This document shows positions 15,888 to 23,885 of a stretch of 64,000 nucleotides of DNA, in pieces. This DNA comes from Streptomyces mirabilis (GTDB lineage: Bacteria > Actinomycetota > Actinomycetes > Streptomycetales > Streptomycetaceae): contig NZ_JBCJKP010000001.1 of NCBI RefSeq assembly GCF_039503195.1, forward strand, positions 2,976,001 to 3,040,000, written 5' to 3'. Positions within the stretch are counted from its first letter, which is position 1; every line of letters starts with the position of its first letter. Under the pieces are notes generated by a model, which worked only from the letters and a program-made list of their open reading frames with translations, was not told where the DNA came from and did no database searches. A program made the translations under genes and the position numbers.

Positions 15888-17039
15888 TCACTCGGTGGGC
15901 TGTTCGGCGGGACGCAGCCCGGCGGTCCACTTCTCCTCGATCCGGCCGAACTTCCACACCGCCACGGCGACGAGCCAGGTCACGAAGAACAGTCCGACGA
16001 TGACGAAGCCGAGCACGTTCAGGTCCAGACCCGCGACCCAGTCCCAGAAGACTCCGTGCAGAGCGAGCTTCTCGGCGAGCAGCCCCAGCAGTTCCACGGT
16101 GCCGATGATCAGCGCGACGGCGACGGACAGACCCGTGATGGTGAGGTTGTAGAAGACCTTGCGGACCGGCTTGGAGAACGCCCAGCCGTAGGCGAAGTTC
16201 ATGAAGGACCCGTCGATGGTGTCCAGCAGCGACATGCCCGCGGCGAACAGTACCGGCAGACACAGGATCGCGTACCAGGGCAGGCCGGAGGCGGCGCCGG
16301 AACCGGCGAGGACCAGCAGGGCGATCTCCGTGGCGGTGTCGAAACCGAGGCCGAAGAGCATGCCGAGCGGGTACATCTGCCAGGGCTTGCTGATCGACTT
16401 CATCAGCCGGCCCAGGAGGCGGTTCATCAGCCCGCGGTTGTTGAGCTGCTCCTCCAGCGCCGCCTCGTCGAAGTGCCCGGTGCGCATCCGCCGGAACACC
16501 TTCCAGATCCCGACGAGGATGAGGAGGTTGATCCCGGCGATGAGGTAGAGGAAGACCCCGGAGACGGTCGTGCCGATCATGCCGGTGACGCTGTGCAGCT
16601 GGGAGTTGTCGTCCCGGACGGGTCCGGCCAGCGCCTTGACGCCCAGCGACAGCAGGAGGGCCAGGGCGAAGACGATGCTGGAGTGCCCGAGCGAGAACCA
16701 GAAGCCGACGGAGAGCGGGCGCTTGCCCTCGCCCATCAGCTTGCGGGTGGTGTTGTCGATGGCGGCGATGTGGTCGGCGTCGAAGGCGTGCCGCATACCC
16801 AGGGTGTAGGCGGTGACACCGATCCCGATGCCGAAGCTCTTGGTGCCGAGGCTGTAGTGCTCCGGCGCCACGATCACCACCAGGATGAACCAGCCGATGA
16901 CGTGCAGTGCGAGGACGAAGGCCGCCATGCCGCCGAGCCGGGCCCACTCCCTGCGGGTCATCGAGGTGCGGATCCGCTGCCAACGCGAACCCGCCGGGGC
17001 GGCGGGCTGCGGGGAGGTGGGAGCGGGGACGGTGACCAT
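15888..17039 (-). CDS. Nickel/cobalt permease, HoxN/NixA (NiCoT) family
   Basis: A 383-residue integral membrane protein with eight hydrophobic helices. The signature [14 protein letters not shown] (H-x4-D-H in helix II) near residues 82-95 defines NiCoT nickel/cobalt transporters, and [25 protein letters not shown] and FWFSLGHSS are the other family motifs. It brings Ni2+ or Co2+ into the cytoplasm for enzymes such as urease, Ni-superoxide dismutase or B12 synthesis. A Nur-like box lies at 17164-17178 and four direct repeats occupy the leader, so nickel control is likely. The glycosylase gene follows 53 bases downstream. Confidence 0.9.
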   Translation of the reverse strand: MVTVPAPTSPQPAAPAGSRWQRIRTSMTRREWARLGGMAAFVLALHVIGWFILVVIVAPEHYSLGTKSFGIGIGVTAYTLGMRHAFDADHIAAIDNTTRKLMGEGKRPLSVGFWFSLGHSSIVFALALLLSLGVKALAGPVRDDNSQLHSVTGMIGTTVSGVFLYLIAGINLLILVGIWKVFRRMRTGHFDEAALEEQLNNRGLMNRLLGRLMKSISKPWQMYPLGMLFGLGFDTATEIALLVLAGSGAASGLPWYAILCLPVLFAAGMSLLDTIDGSFMNFAYGWAFSKPVRKVFYNLTITGLSVAVALIIGTVELLGLLAEKLALHGVFWDWVAGLDLNVLGFVIVGLFFVTWLVAVAVWKFGRIEEKWTAGLRPAEQPTE

Positions 17040-17060
17040 ACGTGCCTGTCCTTACTTCCT

Positions 17061-17109
17061 ACTGCGAGACCTTCTACTGCGAGGCTCCGACTGCGAGACC
17101 GACTGCGAG
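17061..17109. repeat. Four direct ACTGCGAG repeats in the nickel permease leader
   Basis: ACTGCGAG occurs at 17061-17068, 17076-17083, 17090-17097 and 17102-17109, with periods of 15, 14 and 12 bases, between the permease start (17039) and the Nur-like box. The sequence reads as CTCGCAGT in the transcript. Function is unknown; it could be a leader RNA element or a protein-binding array. Confidence 0.7.
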
Positions 17110-17163
17110 CTTCCCGCTACCGGCGCGAGCGCCGAAGCAACTCTCCGGCACAGTTGTCGCAGC

Positions 17164-17178
17164 TGCAACAAACATGCA
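17164..17178. promoter_or_regulatory. Nur-box-like site
   Basis: TGCAA-CAAAC-ATGCA matches the nickel-uptake-regulator consensus tGCaa-n5-ttGCa of Streptomyces except for one T to A change. It lies 125 bases upstream of the nickel permease start and 49 bases before the divergent S4 gene. Repression by Nur when nickel is sufficient is inferred. Confidence 0.55.
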
Positions 17179-17226
17179 GTAAAGCCATCGGGGCATGCCG
17201 GGCCAGGACTCTTCTAGAGTCGAGGC

Positions 17227-17736
17227 ATGGCTTCTGAGGGTGCGGACGTCGAGCGGAACGACGAGAAGGTCGACGAGAAGGTCGACGAGAAGGTCGACGA
17301 GAAGGTCGACGAGGAGAAGGCGGTGGCCGCCGCCGAGGCCGCCCGTCCGGTGGGCGGCGAGAGCGTGCGGGTCGACAGCTGGATCTGGTCCGTACGTCTG
17401 GTCAAGACCCGCTCGGCGGGTGCGACCGCGTGCCGGGGCGGACACGTCCGGGTGAACGGGGACCGCGTCAAGCCCGCGTACGCCGTGCGCGTCGGCGACG
17501 AGGTGCGCCTGCGGCAGGGGATCCGGGAACGGGTCGTCGTCGTGAAGCGGGTGATCCGCAAGCGGGTCGGCGCGCCCGTCGCCGCCGAGTGCTACGTCGA
17601 CAACAGCCCGCCGCCCCCGCCGCGCGAGGCGATCGCCCCGGCCGGCGTCCGCGACCGCGGAGCGGGCCGCCCGACCAAGCGCGACCGCCGCGAGATGGAG
17701 CGCCTCCGGGGCCTCGGCGGCCCCGACTCGCCCTGA
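17227..17736 (+). CDS. S4-domain RNA-binding protein (Hsp15-like)
   Basis: A 169-residue protein whose central part (about residues 48-95) is an S4 RNA-binding domain: VRVDSWIWSVRLVKTRSAGATACRGG is split by the typical L-V-K-T-R-S turn, then VRVNGDRVKPAYAVRVGDEV. This layout matches heat-shock protein 15-like factors that bind 50S subunits carrying nascent tRNA, rescuing stalled ribosomes. The N-terminus contains four exact D-E-K-V repeats from a 12-base DNA repeat. The basic C-terminus (GRPTKRDRREMERL) suits RNA contact. It is divergent from the nickel permease. Confidence 0.85.
   Translation: MASEGADVERNDEKVDEKVDEKVDEKVDEEKAVAAAEAARPVGGESVRVDSWIWSVRLVKTRSAGATACRGGHVRVNGDRVKPAYAVRVGDEVRLRQGIRERVVVVKRVIRKRVGAPVAAECYVDNSPPPPPREAIAPAGVRDRGAGRPTKRDRREMERLRGLGGPDSP
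17261..17308 (+). repeat. 12-bp microsatellite inside the S4 gene
   Basis: ACGAGAAGGTCG is repeated four times exactly, encoding (D-E-K-V)4 near the N-terminus of the S4 protein. The unit length keeps the reading frame, so copy number can vary without frameshift; the repeat lies outside the S4 domain. Confidence 0.9.
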
Positions 17737-17754
17737 CCCGAGGGCGTCGCCGTA

Positions 17755-17808
17755 CGTACGACGTCGGGGGCTCCCCGTGGTCGCTTGGGGAGCCCCCGAC
17801 GTCGTACG
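17755..17808. terminator. Bidirectional terminator hairpin
   Basis: A perfect 22-bp stem (17755-17776 with 17787-17808) and a 10-base loop lie between the convergent S4 gene (stop 17736) and the DoxX gene (stop 17831). Its symmetry serves both strands. Confidence 0.9.
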
Positions 17809-17830
17809 GCCGTCGTGCGCCGTCACCGTG

Positions 17831-18286
17831 TCATGCCCGTCGCCGCACCCACCGCACCAGCTCGGTGGTGTGGTTCCTCCTGGCCCACGCGATCAGCGCG
17901 AGCGGCAGGATCAGGATGAGCGGGGTCGCCACGTACGGCCCGTGGATGGCGGTGACGTTCACGATGAAGGCGCCCACCATCAGCGCGCTGAGCGCGACCG
18001 CCGCCACCGAGGACAGCAGCGGGACCAGCAGGGCGAGGCCTCCGGCGAGTTCGAGCGCGCCGATGAGGTACATCCCCGTGCTGCCCCAGCCGAGCTTGTC
18101 GAACGCCTCGGCGGCCGACGGGTGCGCGATCAGCTTGGGCAGCGCGCTCGCGAACGCGTAGAAGAGCCCGAGCACGATCTGCAGCGCGCCCAGGGAGATC
18201 CGGGCACCGCGGCCGCGGGCCTTCAGCGAGGAGGCAGAGGCGGAGGGGGAGGTGAGCGTGGTGACGGGGACGGTGGTCTCGGACAT
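17831..18286 (-). CDS. DoxX family membrane protein
   Basis: The 151-residue protein has four hydrophobic segments: LGALQIVLGLFYAFAS, TGMYLIGALELAGGLALLVP, VAAVALSALMVGAFIVNV and ATPLILILPLALIAW, with the conserved GxxxxxG.LELAGG region of DoxX proteins. Members are linked to quinone- or redox-associated membrane complexes, but no enzymatic role can be assigned here. The first 25 residues are a Ser/Thr-rich soluble tail. ATG 18286 has AGGAG upstream (AGGAGATCCTCATG context on the minus strand). Confidence 0.85.
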   Translation of the reverse strand: MSETTVPVTTLTSPSASASSLKARGRGARISLGALQIVLGLFYAFASALPKLIAHPSAAEAFDKLGWGSTGMYLIGALELAGGLALLVPLLSSVAAVALSALMVGAFIVNVTAIHGPYVATPLILILPLALIAWARRNHTTELVRWVRRRA

Positions 18287-18377
18287 GAGGATCTCCTGTG
18301 CGAAGCGGTACGCGTTGCTGTCGCAGGGGTAGACCGGGGGCGCGTCCGGAACTCATCGCCGTGGACCGGACAACGGG

Positions 18378-19460
18378 CTACAGCGCGAACCAGCCGTGCC
18401 CGACGTACCAGTGCCCGCCCGCGCGCAGATGGTCCCCCACCGCACGCTCCACCGTGCTCCGGCGCGGCAGCGCGCGCGTGGGCAGCTCCGGATCGCCGAA
18501 GACGAAGCCGACCGGCACCCCGTCGTCCGGGGTCGTCTCCTGGTACGCGATCCGGAAGCGTTCCTGGAAGCGGATGATGTTCGAGTCCGCCGGGAGATAC
18601 CGCCCGAGCTGTGGATCGAGCAGCCAGGAGTGGCACACGGCGACCTCATGGCGCTCGTCGGGATAGTGCCGGGCGAAGAACTCCCGTGCCAGCACGAGCG
18701 ACCGCTCACAGGCGGCGGGGGAAAGCGGCCCGTGGCAGTCGGGTATGTGCAGGCTCAGACACGCGTCGCCGGGGCCGGCGTCGAGGCCGGCCGCCGCGAC
18801 GGCCCGCCCCGTGCGCCGGCCGAGCCGTGAGCGCTGGAACTGCAGCCGGCCCAGCTGGAACAGCTCACCGTGGAAGTGCAGGGCGATCCACCAGGGGAAC
18901 AGCAGCCCCGGCGTCCCGAGCCGTCTGTGGTGCACGGACACATGCCGGCCGAGGTCGGCCAGGGTGCGCCGGGACACGTCGTCGGGGATGCCGAGCTCTC
19001 GGTGGTAGGCCCGGACGTACGGGAGCGCCGCGATGAAGACGTACAGGTGGAAGCAGCGCCCGAGCGGCCCCGCCGACTCGGGGAACGCGGGCGGCTCCCA
19101 CCCCTTCCCGATCTCCCCCATGTCCCGTACGAAGCGGGCGACGCACCGGGCGAGGAACGTCATCGCCTCCGGGTCGGCCACCAGCAGGGCGCGCAGCGCG
19201 ACGAGTTCGTTGATGTGCTCGTGGGCCACGGTCAGGTCGAGCAGAAGGTCCGGCAGCCCGTCCGCGTCCGGGAGCTCCGCCTCCAGCCGGGGAGCGCCCT
19301 CGCTCTCCAGGTCCCGCAGCCACTCGGCGAGTCTCGCGTCCGCCCGCAGCGCCTCCAGCAGCACCCGCGCCTCCCCGTCGGTCCGGCCGCCGCTCGCGCT
19401 CGCGGCCCCTTGGTCAACGTGCACGACGAAGAGTACGTTTCCAGGAGGAGCGATGGTCAC
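18378..19460 (-). CDS. Acyltransferase-like protein (NAT_N/GNAT_C type)
   Basis: A 360-residue soluble protein similar to actinobacterial proteins annotated with an N-acyltransferase N-terminal domain followed by a GNAT-like C-terminal domain. Visible segments are FPWWIALHFHGELFQLGRLQFQRSRLG, interrupted by no gaps, then LSLHIPDCHGPLSP and VAVCHSWLLDPQLGRYLP. The conserved His and Cys-His residues in HIPD and CHSW are candidates for active-site contacts. The reaction is unknown. GTG 19460 lacks a good Shine-Dalgarno and would overlap the region used by the divergent gene; GTG 19424 is an alternative that leaves room for promoters. Confidence 0.65.
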   Translation of the reverse strand: MTIAPPGNVLFVVHVDQGAASASGGRTDGEARVLLEALRADARLAEWLRDLESEGAPRLEAELPDADGLPDLLLDLTVAHEHINELVALRALLVADPEAMTFLARCVARFVRDMGEIGKGWEPPAFPESAGPLGRCFHLYVFIAALPYVRAYHRELGIPDDVSRRTLADLGRHVSVHHRRLGTPGLLFPWWIALHFHGELFQLGRLQFQRSRLGRRTGRAVAAAGLDAGPGDACLSLHIPDCHGPLSPAACERSLVLAREFFARHYPDERHEVAVCHSWLLDPQLGRYLPADSNIIRFQERFRIAYQETTPDDGVPVGFVFGDPELPTRALPRRSTVERAVGDHLRAGGHWYVGHGWFAL

Positions 19461-19488
19461 GGATCCGTGTCACGGAGTAGTGATCCGT

Positions 19489-19755
19489 ATGCGTACAGGC
19501 AGTGAACCGACGACGGCGCGCAGCGCCCTGCGTATGCGCTTTTGGCTGAGTGTCTGGGGCCTGGTCTGGGCGATCTTCGGTACGGCCGCGTTCGCGCTGG
19601 TCGGACGCCCCGGCTGGGCGGCCGCGTGCGGAGTGCTGTGGCTGATCGTCACCGTCGACATGGCCATGATCCTGCGCCACATCCACCAGGGGCCGCACTA
19701 CCAGCCGGGCCGCGACATCCCGCCGTACCGGCCTCCGGAGCACCGTCACCCGTAG
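19489..19755 (+). CDS. DUF6343 family small membrane protein
   Basis: The 88-residue protein has two hydrophobic helices (FWLSVWGLVWAIFGTAAFAL and CGVLWLIVTVDMAMIL) followed by HIHQGPHYQPGRDIPPY, the typical end of the actinobacterial DUF6343 family. ATG 19489 begins the usual MRTGSEPTTARSALR, with GGAG 11 bases upstream; an in-frame ATG at 19453 with AGGAGG at 19443-19448 has the better ribosome site and would add 12 residues. Function is unknown. Confidence 0.75.
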   Translation: MRTGSEPTTARSALRMRFWLSVWGLVWAIFGTAAFALVGRPGWAAACGVLWLIVTVDMAMILRHIHQGPHYQPGRDIPPYRPPEHRHP

Positions 19756-19790
19756 CGGATCGACGACGGCCACGAGTCACGACTTACGGC

Positions 19791-20171
19791 TTAAGAGTCG
19801 AAGCGCGCCGCTTCCAGGTACTGGGGCTTCGGGTCGAGCGCCGCCGCCAGCCGGAAGTGCCGCTTCGCCTGGTCGGGACGGAGCTGGCGCTCATAGGTGC
19901 GGGCGAGCGCGAAGTGGGCGAACGCGTTGTCCGGCTCGCGCTCCAGGACGATCGTGAACTCCAGCTCGGCGGGCCGCAGTTGCGCGGCGGCGAAGAAGGC
20001 ACGCGCGCGCAGCAGTCGGGCGGCTGTGTTCTCCGGGTGCGCGGCGATCACTGGATCGAGCAGCTTCACCGCGCCCCGCGGGTCCCGCGCGGCGAGCAGT
20101 TGCTCGGCGGCACGGAAGTCGATGACATGCGTCTCCGGAGTACGTCCGGTCGATCCGCTGGTCTCGGGCAC
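19791..20171 (-). CDS. Tetratricopeptide repeat protein
   Basis: The 126-residue protein carries about two and a half TPR units: PRGAVKLLDPVIAAHPENTA, ARAFFAAAQLRPAELEFTIVLEREPDNAF and ALARTYERQLRPDQAKRHFRLAAALDP. TPRs are protein-protein scaffolds; no catalytic part is present. It starts at GTG 20171, 50 bases after the coaE stop, and is probably co-transcribed with it. Its partner is unknown. Confidence 0.85.
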   Translation of the reverse strand: MPETSGSTGRTPETHVIDFRAAEQLLAARDPRGAVKLLDPVIAAHPENTAARLLRARAFFAAAQLRPAELEFTIVLEREPDNAFAHFALARTYERQLRPDQAKRHFRLAAALDPKPQYLEAARFDS

Positions 20172-20221
20172 GGCAGAGTCCTTCCCTCACTGAACGGGTT
20201 CAACGCCCCCGTCCAGGGCGG

Positions 20222-20830
20222 CTATTCCTTGCGGGCTTGCGCCCGGCGGACGAGATCCGCCCAAACCTCCCGTACGCGCCCCTCCAGCTCCACCAGGGGG
20301 ACGTCGTTGTCGATGACGACGTCCGCGATCCCCAGCCGCTTCTCGCGGGTGGCCTGGGCGGCCATGCGGGCGCGGGCGTCCGCCTCGGTCATGCCGCGCA
20401 GCCGCACGAGACGGTCGAGCTGGGTCTCGGGGCTGGCGTCGACGACGACCACGAGGTCGTACAGCGGCCTGAGCGCGTTCTCGGCGAGCAGCGGGACGTC
20501 GTGGATCACGACGGCGTCCTCGCCCGCGGCGCTCTCCAGCTCGCGGGAGCGGGCACCGACCAGGGGGTGCACGATCGAGTTCAGGACGGCGAGCTTCTCC
20601 GGGTCGGCGAAGACGATCGAGCCCAGCTTGGGGCGGTCCAGACCGCCGTCGGGTGCGAGCACGTCCTGCCCGAAGGCGTCGACGACGGCCGCGAGCCCGG
20701 GGGTTCCGGGTGCGACGACCTCCCGCGCGATCAGATCCGCGTCGATCAGCACCGCGCCGAGCCGCACGAGCAGCCTCGACACCTCGCTCTTGCCGGCGCC
20801 GATACCGCCGGTCAGGCCAACCTTCAGCAT
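20222..20830 (-). CDS. coaE: Dephospho-CoA kinase
   Basis: A 202-residue P-loop kinase that phosphorylates the ribose 3'-hydroxyl of dephospho-CoA in the last step of coenzyme A synthesis. Walker [12 protein letters not shown] lies at residues 5-15, DADLIAREV at 29-37 is the substrate-binding DAD motif, and [10 protein letters not shown] near 108-117 is the family core. The length is standard. ATG 20830 gives the canonical M-L-K-V-G-L-T-G-G start. A TPR gene follows and rpsA lies upstream on the same strand, as in other Streptomyces. Confidence 0.95.
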   Translation of the reverse strand: MLKVGLTGGIGAGKSEVSRLLVRLGAVLIDADLIAREVVAPGTPGLAAVVDAFGQDVLAPDGGLDRPKLGSIVFADPEKLAVLNSIVHPLVGARSRELESAAGEDAVVIHDVPLLAENALRPLYDLVVVVDASPETQLDRLVRLRGMTEADARARMAAQATREKRLGIADVVIDNDVPLVELEGRVREVWADLVRRAQARKE

Positions 20831-20880
20831 GACCGAGAGCTTAGGGCCTGCCGGTGACAAGCCCCCCATGGCCCCCAAAG

Positions 20881-20940
20881 GGGCCTGCGTAGGCACGAAA
20901 GGGCCTCTGCGCAGGCACGAACGGGCCTCCCTGCGCCCTC
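20881..20940. repeat. Short direct repeats between PAC2 and coaE
   Basis: Units starting GGGCCT at 20881, 20901 and 20923 share GGGCCTn(3-4)GCG(T/C)AGGCACGAA in the first two copies (periods 20 and 22 bases), with a decayed third. They fill most of the 147-base gap between the PAC2 stop and the coaE start. No function is evident. Confidence 0.6.
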
Positions 20941-20977
20941 GCCCCACAGGTGTCGCCCCCTAGGGCGTCACCCCTCC

Positions 20978-21916
20978 CTACGCGTCACCCTCGCGCTCCG
21001 CCAGGAAACGCTCGAACTCCAACCCGATCTCGTCCGCCGACGGGATGTCCACCGGCTCCGCGAGCATGTTGCCCCGCGTCTCGGCGCCCGCGGCGGCGTC
21101 GTACTGGTGCTCGAGGCCCTGGACGAGGGCCACGAGCTCCTCGTCGCCCTCCTGGATCTGCCGGTCGATCTCCGTCTGGGTGCGGTGCGCCTCGGTGCGC
21201 AGGGAGTGCGCGATGGCGGGGAGCACCAGGCCCGTGGCGCCCGTGATGGCCTCCAGGACGGTCAGCGCCGCGTCCGGGTACGGGGAACGGGCGATGTAGT
21301 GCGGGACGTGCGCGGCGACGCCCAGGACGTCGTGTCCGGCCTCCATGAGGCGGTACTCGACGAGGGACTCGGCGCTGCCGGGGACCTGCGCCTCGTCGAA
21401 GGGGCTGCGGTGGCCCGGCACCAGGTCGGTGCGGTTGCCGTGCGGGGTGAGGCCCACGGGGCGGGTGTGCGGGACGCCCATGGGAATGCCGTGGAAGTTC
21501 ACGGACAGCCGCACGCCGAGCCGCTCCACGATCTGCTGGACGGCGGCGGCGAAACGCTCCCACTCGACGTCCGGCTCGGGTCCCGACAGCAGCAGGAAGG
21601 GCGCGCCGGTGGCGTCCTGGACGAGCCGCACGTCGAGCGTGGGCTCCTCGTAGTCGGTCCAGCGGTCGCGCTTGAACGTCAGCAGCGGGCGGCGCGCCCG
21701 GTAGTCCACGAGCCGGTCGTGGTCGAAACGGGCCACGACCTGGTGGGGCAGCGAGTCGAGCAGACGGTCGACGATCTGGTCGCCCGTTTCCCCCGCGTCG
21801 ATGTATCCGTCGAAGTGGTAGAGCATGACCAGACCGGCCGACTCCTGGGCGAGTGCCATGTCCACCACGGCCAGGCCCTTCGGCTCCCATGCGTACAAAC
21901 CCTGCGGATCAAGCAC
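20978..21916 (-). CDS. PAC2 family protein (proteasome assembly chaperone-like)
   Basis: A 312-residue protein of the PAC2 family, related to eukaryotic proteasome assembly chaperones and common in actinobacteria with proteasomes. The family pattern is seen in [60 protein letters not shown] and [15 protein letters not shown]. The C-terminus has a glutamate-rich coiled segment ([20 protein letters not shown]). GTG 21916 follows GGAGGAG. Its client is unknown; a proteasome link is inferred from the family. Confidence 0.9.
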   Translation of the reverse strand: MLDPQGLYAWEPKGLAVVDMALAQESAGLVMLYHFDGYIDAGETGDQIVDRLLDSLPHQVVARFDHDRLVDYRARRPLLTFKRDRWTDYEEPTLDVRLVQDATGAPFLLLSGPEPDVEWERFAAAVQQIVERLGVRLSVNFHGIPMGVPHTRPVGLTPHGNRTDLVPGHRSPFDEAQVPGSAESLVEYRLMEAGHDVLGVAAHVPHYIARSPYPDAALTVLEAITGATGLVLPAIAHSLRTEAHRTQTEIDRQIQEGDEELVALVQGLEHQYDAAAGAETRGNMLAEPVDIPSADEIGLEFERFLAEREGDA

Positions 21917-22063
21917 TGTGACCGCTCCTCCTCGTGTTCGTACTTCCCAACGTGGAGAGGATCGCGAGCATTCCCCGGACCGCTCCTTTTACGGCCCGGT
22001 TCGCCTCCGGGGCGCGCGGGCGCGCCCCTTCGGCTCACCCGCCGGGTTCGTCGCCCCGCCCGC

Positions 22064-23671
22064 CTACGCCGACAGCACGCGCGCGTGCAGCGCCGTGACC
22101 GCCTTGCGGGCGGAGGTGAACGCGCCGTGCTGCCAGGCGTCGGTGTAGCTGAGCCAGTCGCCCGCGAAGTAGACGCGTCCCGTGGGCTCGTTCAGCGGTT
22201 TGTAGCGGATGTCGTCGGGGCCGCCGGGGGTGTTGTGCCAGGCGGCCTCCAGGTGCGGTGTCTGGCGCCAGTGGTGCGAGAAGGAGGACGCGAGTTCGGT
22301 GCGGTACTTCTCGCCGTAGATCTTCACCCCGGCCGCCACGGCGCGCTTCTCGCGCTCCTTGGGGGTGAGCTGGGCGTACGAGTCGGCGTCACCGCCGTAG
22401 TTGTAGTAGCCGATCATCACGCCGCGCGCGCCGTGGAAGCCGTACGAGGGGTGCCAGATGTGTGTGACGTCCTGGTCGGTCTCGGTGATACCGCCGTAGA
22501 TGTGGTGATCGAGCTCCCACCAGCGGGAACGGTACTCGAGCCCGATCTTCGCCGCCGACGAGGGAGTGATCGCCTCCAGGGCGCTCTGCACACCGGAGCC
22601 GAGGTTGTGCGGGATCCTGGCGAGGATGTTGGGCGGGAGGGCGCCGACGCAGTAGTCGGCGTCGATCACCTTCGTACGGCCTCCCTGGGTGTAAGTGACC
22701 GAAACGCCACTCGCCTTGTCGGTGATTTTGGAGACCACGGCCCCGGTACGGATGCGGTGCTCGCCTATCGCCCTGGTGAGCGCGCGCGGTATCTGATCCA
22801 TGCCGCCCACCGGCTGGAACATCAGCATCGCCTGGTCGAAGCCGAACTCGAAGGAGAAGTACCGGCCGACACCGGACGCGAGGACGTCGGAGGCCGACGG
22901 GACGTCACCGAGGAGCACTCCGGAGGTACCCGCGGCGGCCGGGACCGTCGTGTATCCGCGACGCTCGCCGCCCTCGTACGTCAGCTTGTCGCCCAGTTCG
23001 CCCCAGTCCTTGAGGAACTCGACGAGCCTCTCCTGGTCGGTGGCGGTCAGTTCCTTGTCCAGGGCTCCCTTGTCGGTGGCCTTGGCGAGCAACTCGGAGA
23101 CGTAGCCGTACACATCGGCCTTCGCGGTGCGGTACCGCACGGGCTTCTTCATCCCGGTGGACTCGTTGAAGAGGTACGCGTCCGCGTTGACGTTGGTGAA
23201 CACCTCGATGGGGACGCCGAGTTCGCGACAGTAGTCGAGGGTGACCATCCACTGGGGGATGCGGGCGGGGCCGCAGTTCATGTACTGGCCGTCGCTGAAG
23301 CGGGCCGTCTGCGTGTTGCCGTGGAGGTCGGTGGTGGTATCGCCGCCGCGGACCGTGAAGTTGCGGCCGCCGGTGCGGCCTCTGGCCTCCAGGACCGTAC
23401 AGTCGTAGCCCGCCTTGCCGAGTTCGTACGCGGTGGCCAGGCCCGCGATGCCGCCGCCGACTACGACCACCTTGGCGGCGCCGCGGCCGGTGAGGGTGAA
23501 GTCGCCCGGCTGCGGGGCGCGGAAGGGCTGTTCGCGCTGGGCGGCTTCGGCCGTGGGCGCGAGGCCGAGGGCACCCATGGTGGCGAGCATGGTGCCCGCG
23601 CCGCCCGTGAGTCCCACGTTGCGCAGGAAGGAACGCCGACTCGTGCCAGGACCGCTCTGAGGTTGTGCCAT
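22064..23671 (-). CDS. Tat-exported flavin monoamine/L-amino acid oxidase
   Basis: A 535-residue FAD enzyme. The N-terminus SRRSFLRNVG followed by a hydrophobic stretch and APTAEAA is a twin-arginine signal, so the folded flavoprotein is secreted. The dinucleotide-binding motif VVGGGIAGLATAYELGKAG begins near residue 69, followed by LEARGRTGG, and the C-terminal FAD contact is GRVYFAGDWLSY. This fits the monoamine oxidase/L-amino acid oxidase family, which deaminates amines or amino acids with release of ammonia and hydrogen peroxide. Substrate is not determined. It lies between rpsA and PAC2, not obviously in either operon. Confidence 0.9.
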   Translation of the reverse strand: MAQPQSGPGTSRRSFLRNVGLTGGAGTMLATMGALGLAPTAEAAQREQPFRAPQPGDFTLTGRGAAKVVVVGGGIAGLATAYELGKAGYDCTVLEARGRTGGRNFTVRGGDTTTDLHGNTQTARFSDGQYMNCGPARIPQWMVTLDYCRELGVPIEVFTNVNADAYLFNESTGMKKPVRYRTAKADVYGYVSELLAKATDKGALDKELTATDQERLVEFLKDWGELGDKLTYEGGERRGYTTVPAAAGTSGVLLGDVPSASDVLASGVGRYFSFEFGFDQAMLMFQPVGGMDQIPRALTRAIGEHRIRTGAVVSKITDKASGVSVTYTQGGRTKVIDADYCVGALPPNILARIPHNLGSGVQSALEAITPSSAAKIGLEYRSRWWELDHHIYGGITETDQDVTHIWHPSYGFHGARGVMIGYYNYGGDADSYAQLTPKEREKRAVAAGVKIYGEKYRTELASSFSHHWRQTPHLEAAWHNTPGGPDDIRYKPLNEPTGRVYFAGDWLSYTDAWQHGAFTSARKAVTALHARVLSA

Positions 23672-23820
23672 GACGGGGGCTCCCCTTTCGATCTTGAACG
23701 ACCGGGGAAGCCTCCCAATGGCGGGTTACGGCCCGTCAGTTACTCGTGTATCTCGCATGTTTCTGCATCCGCACACGTGCGACCCGCCGGACGGCCGGGG
23801 GACGAAAGGGGAGCGAACGC

Positions 23821-23858
23821 ACTGCGGGCCCGCACCCCGAAGGGTGCGGGCCCGCAGT
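23821..23858 (-). terminator. rpsA terminator
   Basis: A 17-bp perfect stem (23821-23837 with 23842-23858) has a four-base loop that reads TTCG on the minus strand, closed by C-G, the very stable UUCG tetraloop. It starts 27 bases after the rpsA stop codon. Confidence 0.9.
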
Positions 23859-23885
23859 CACGTACTACTGGCTAGCGGTGAGCTT

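Noticed and set aside
17040..17226. Cobalamin riboswitch upstream of the nickel/cobalt permease
   Set aside because: The leader is under 140 bases and lacks the conserved B12-box sequence; a Nur-type box is a better explanation.
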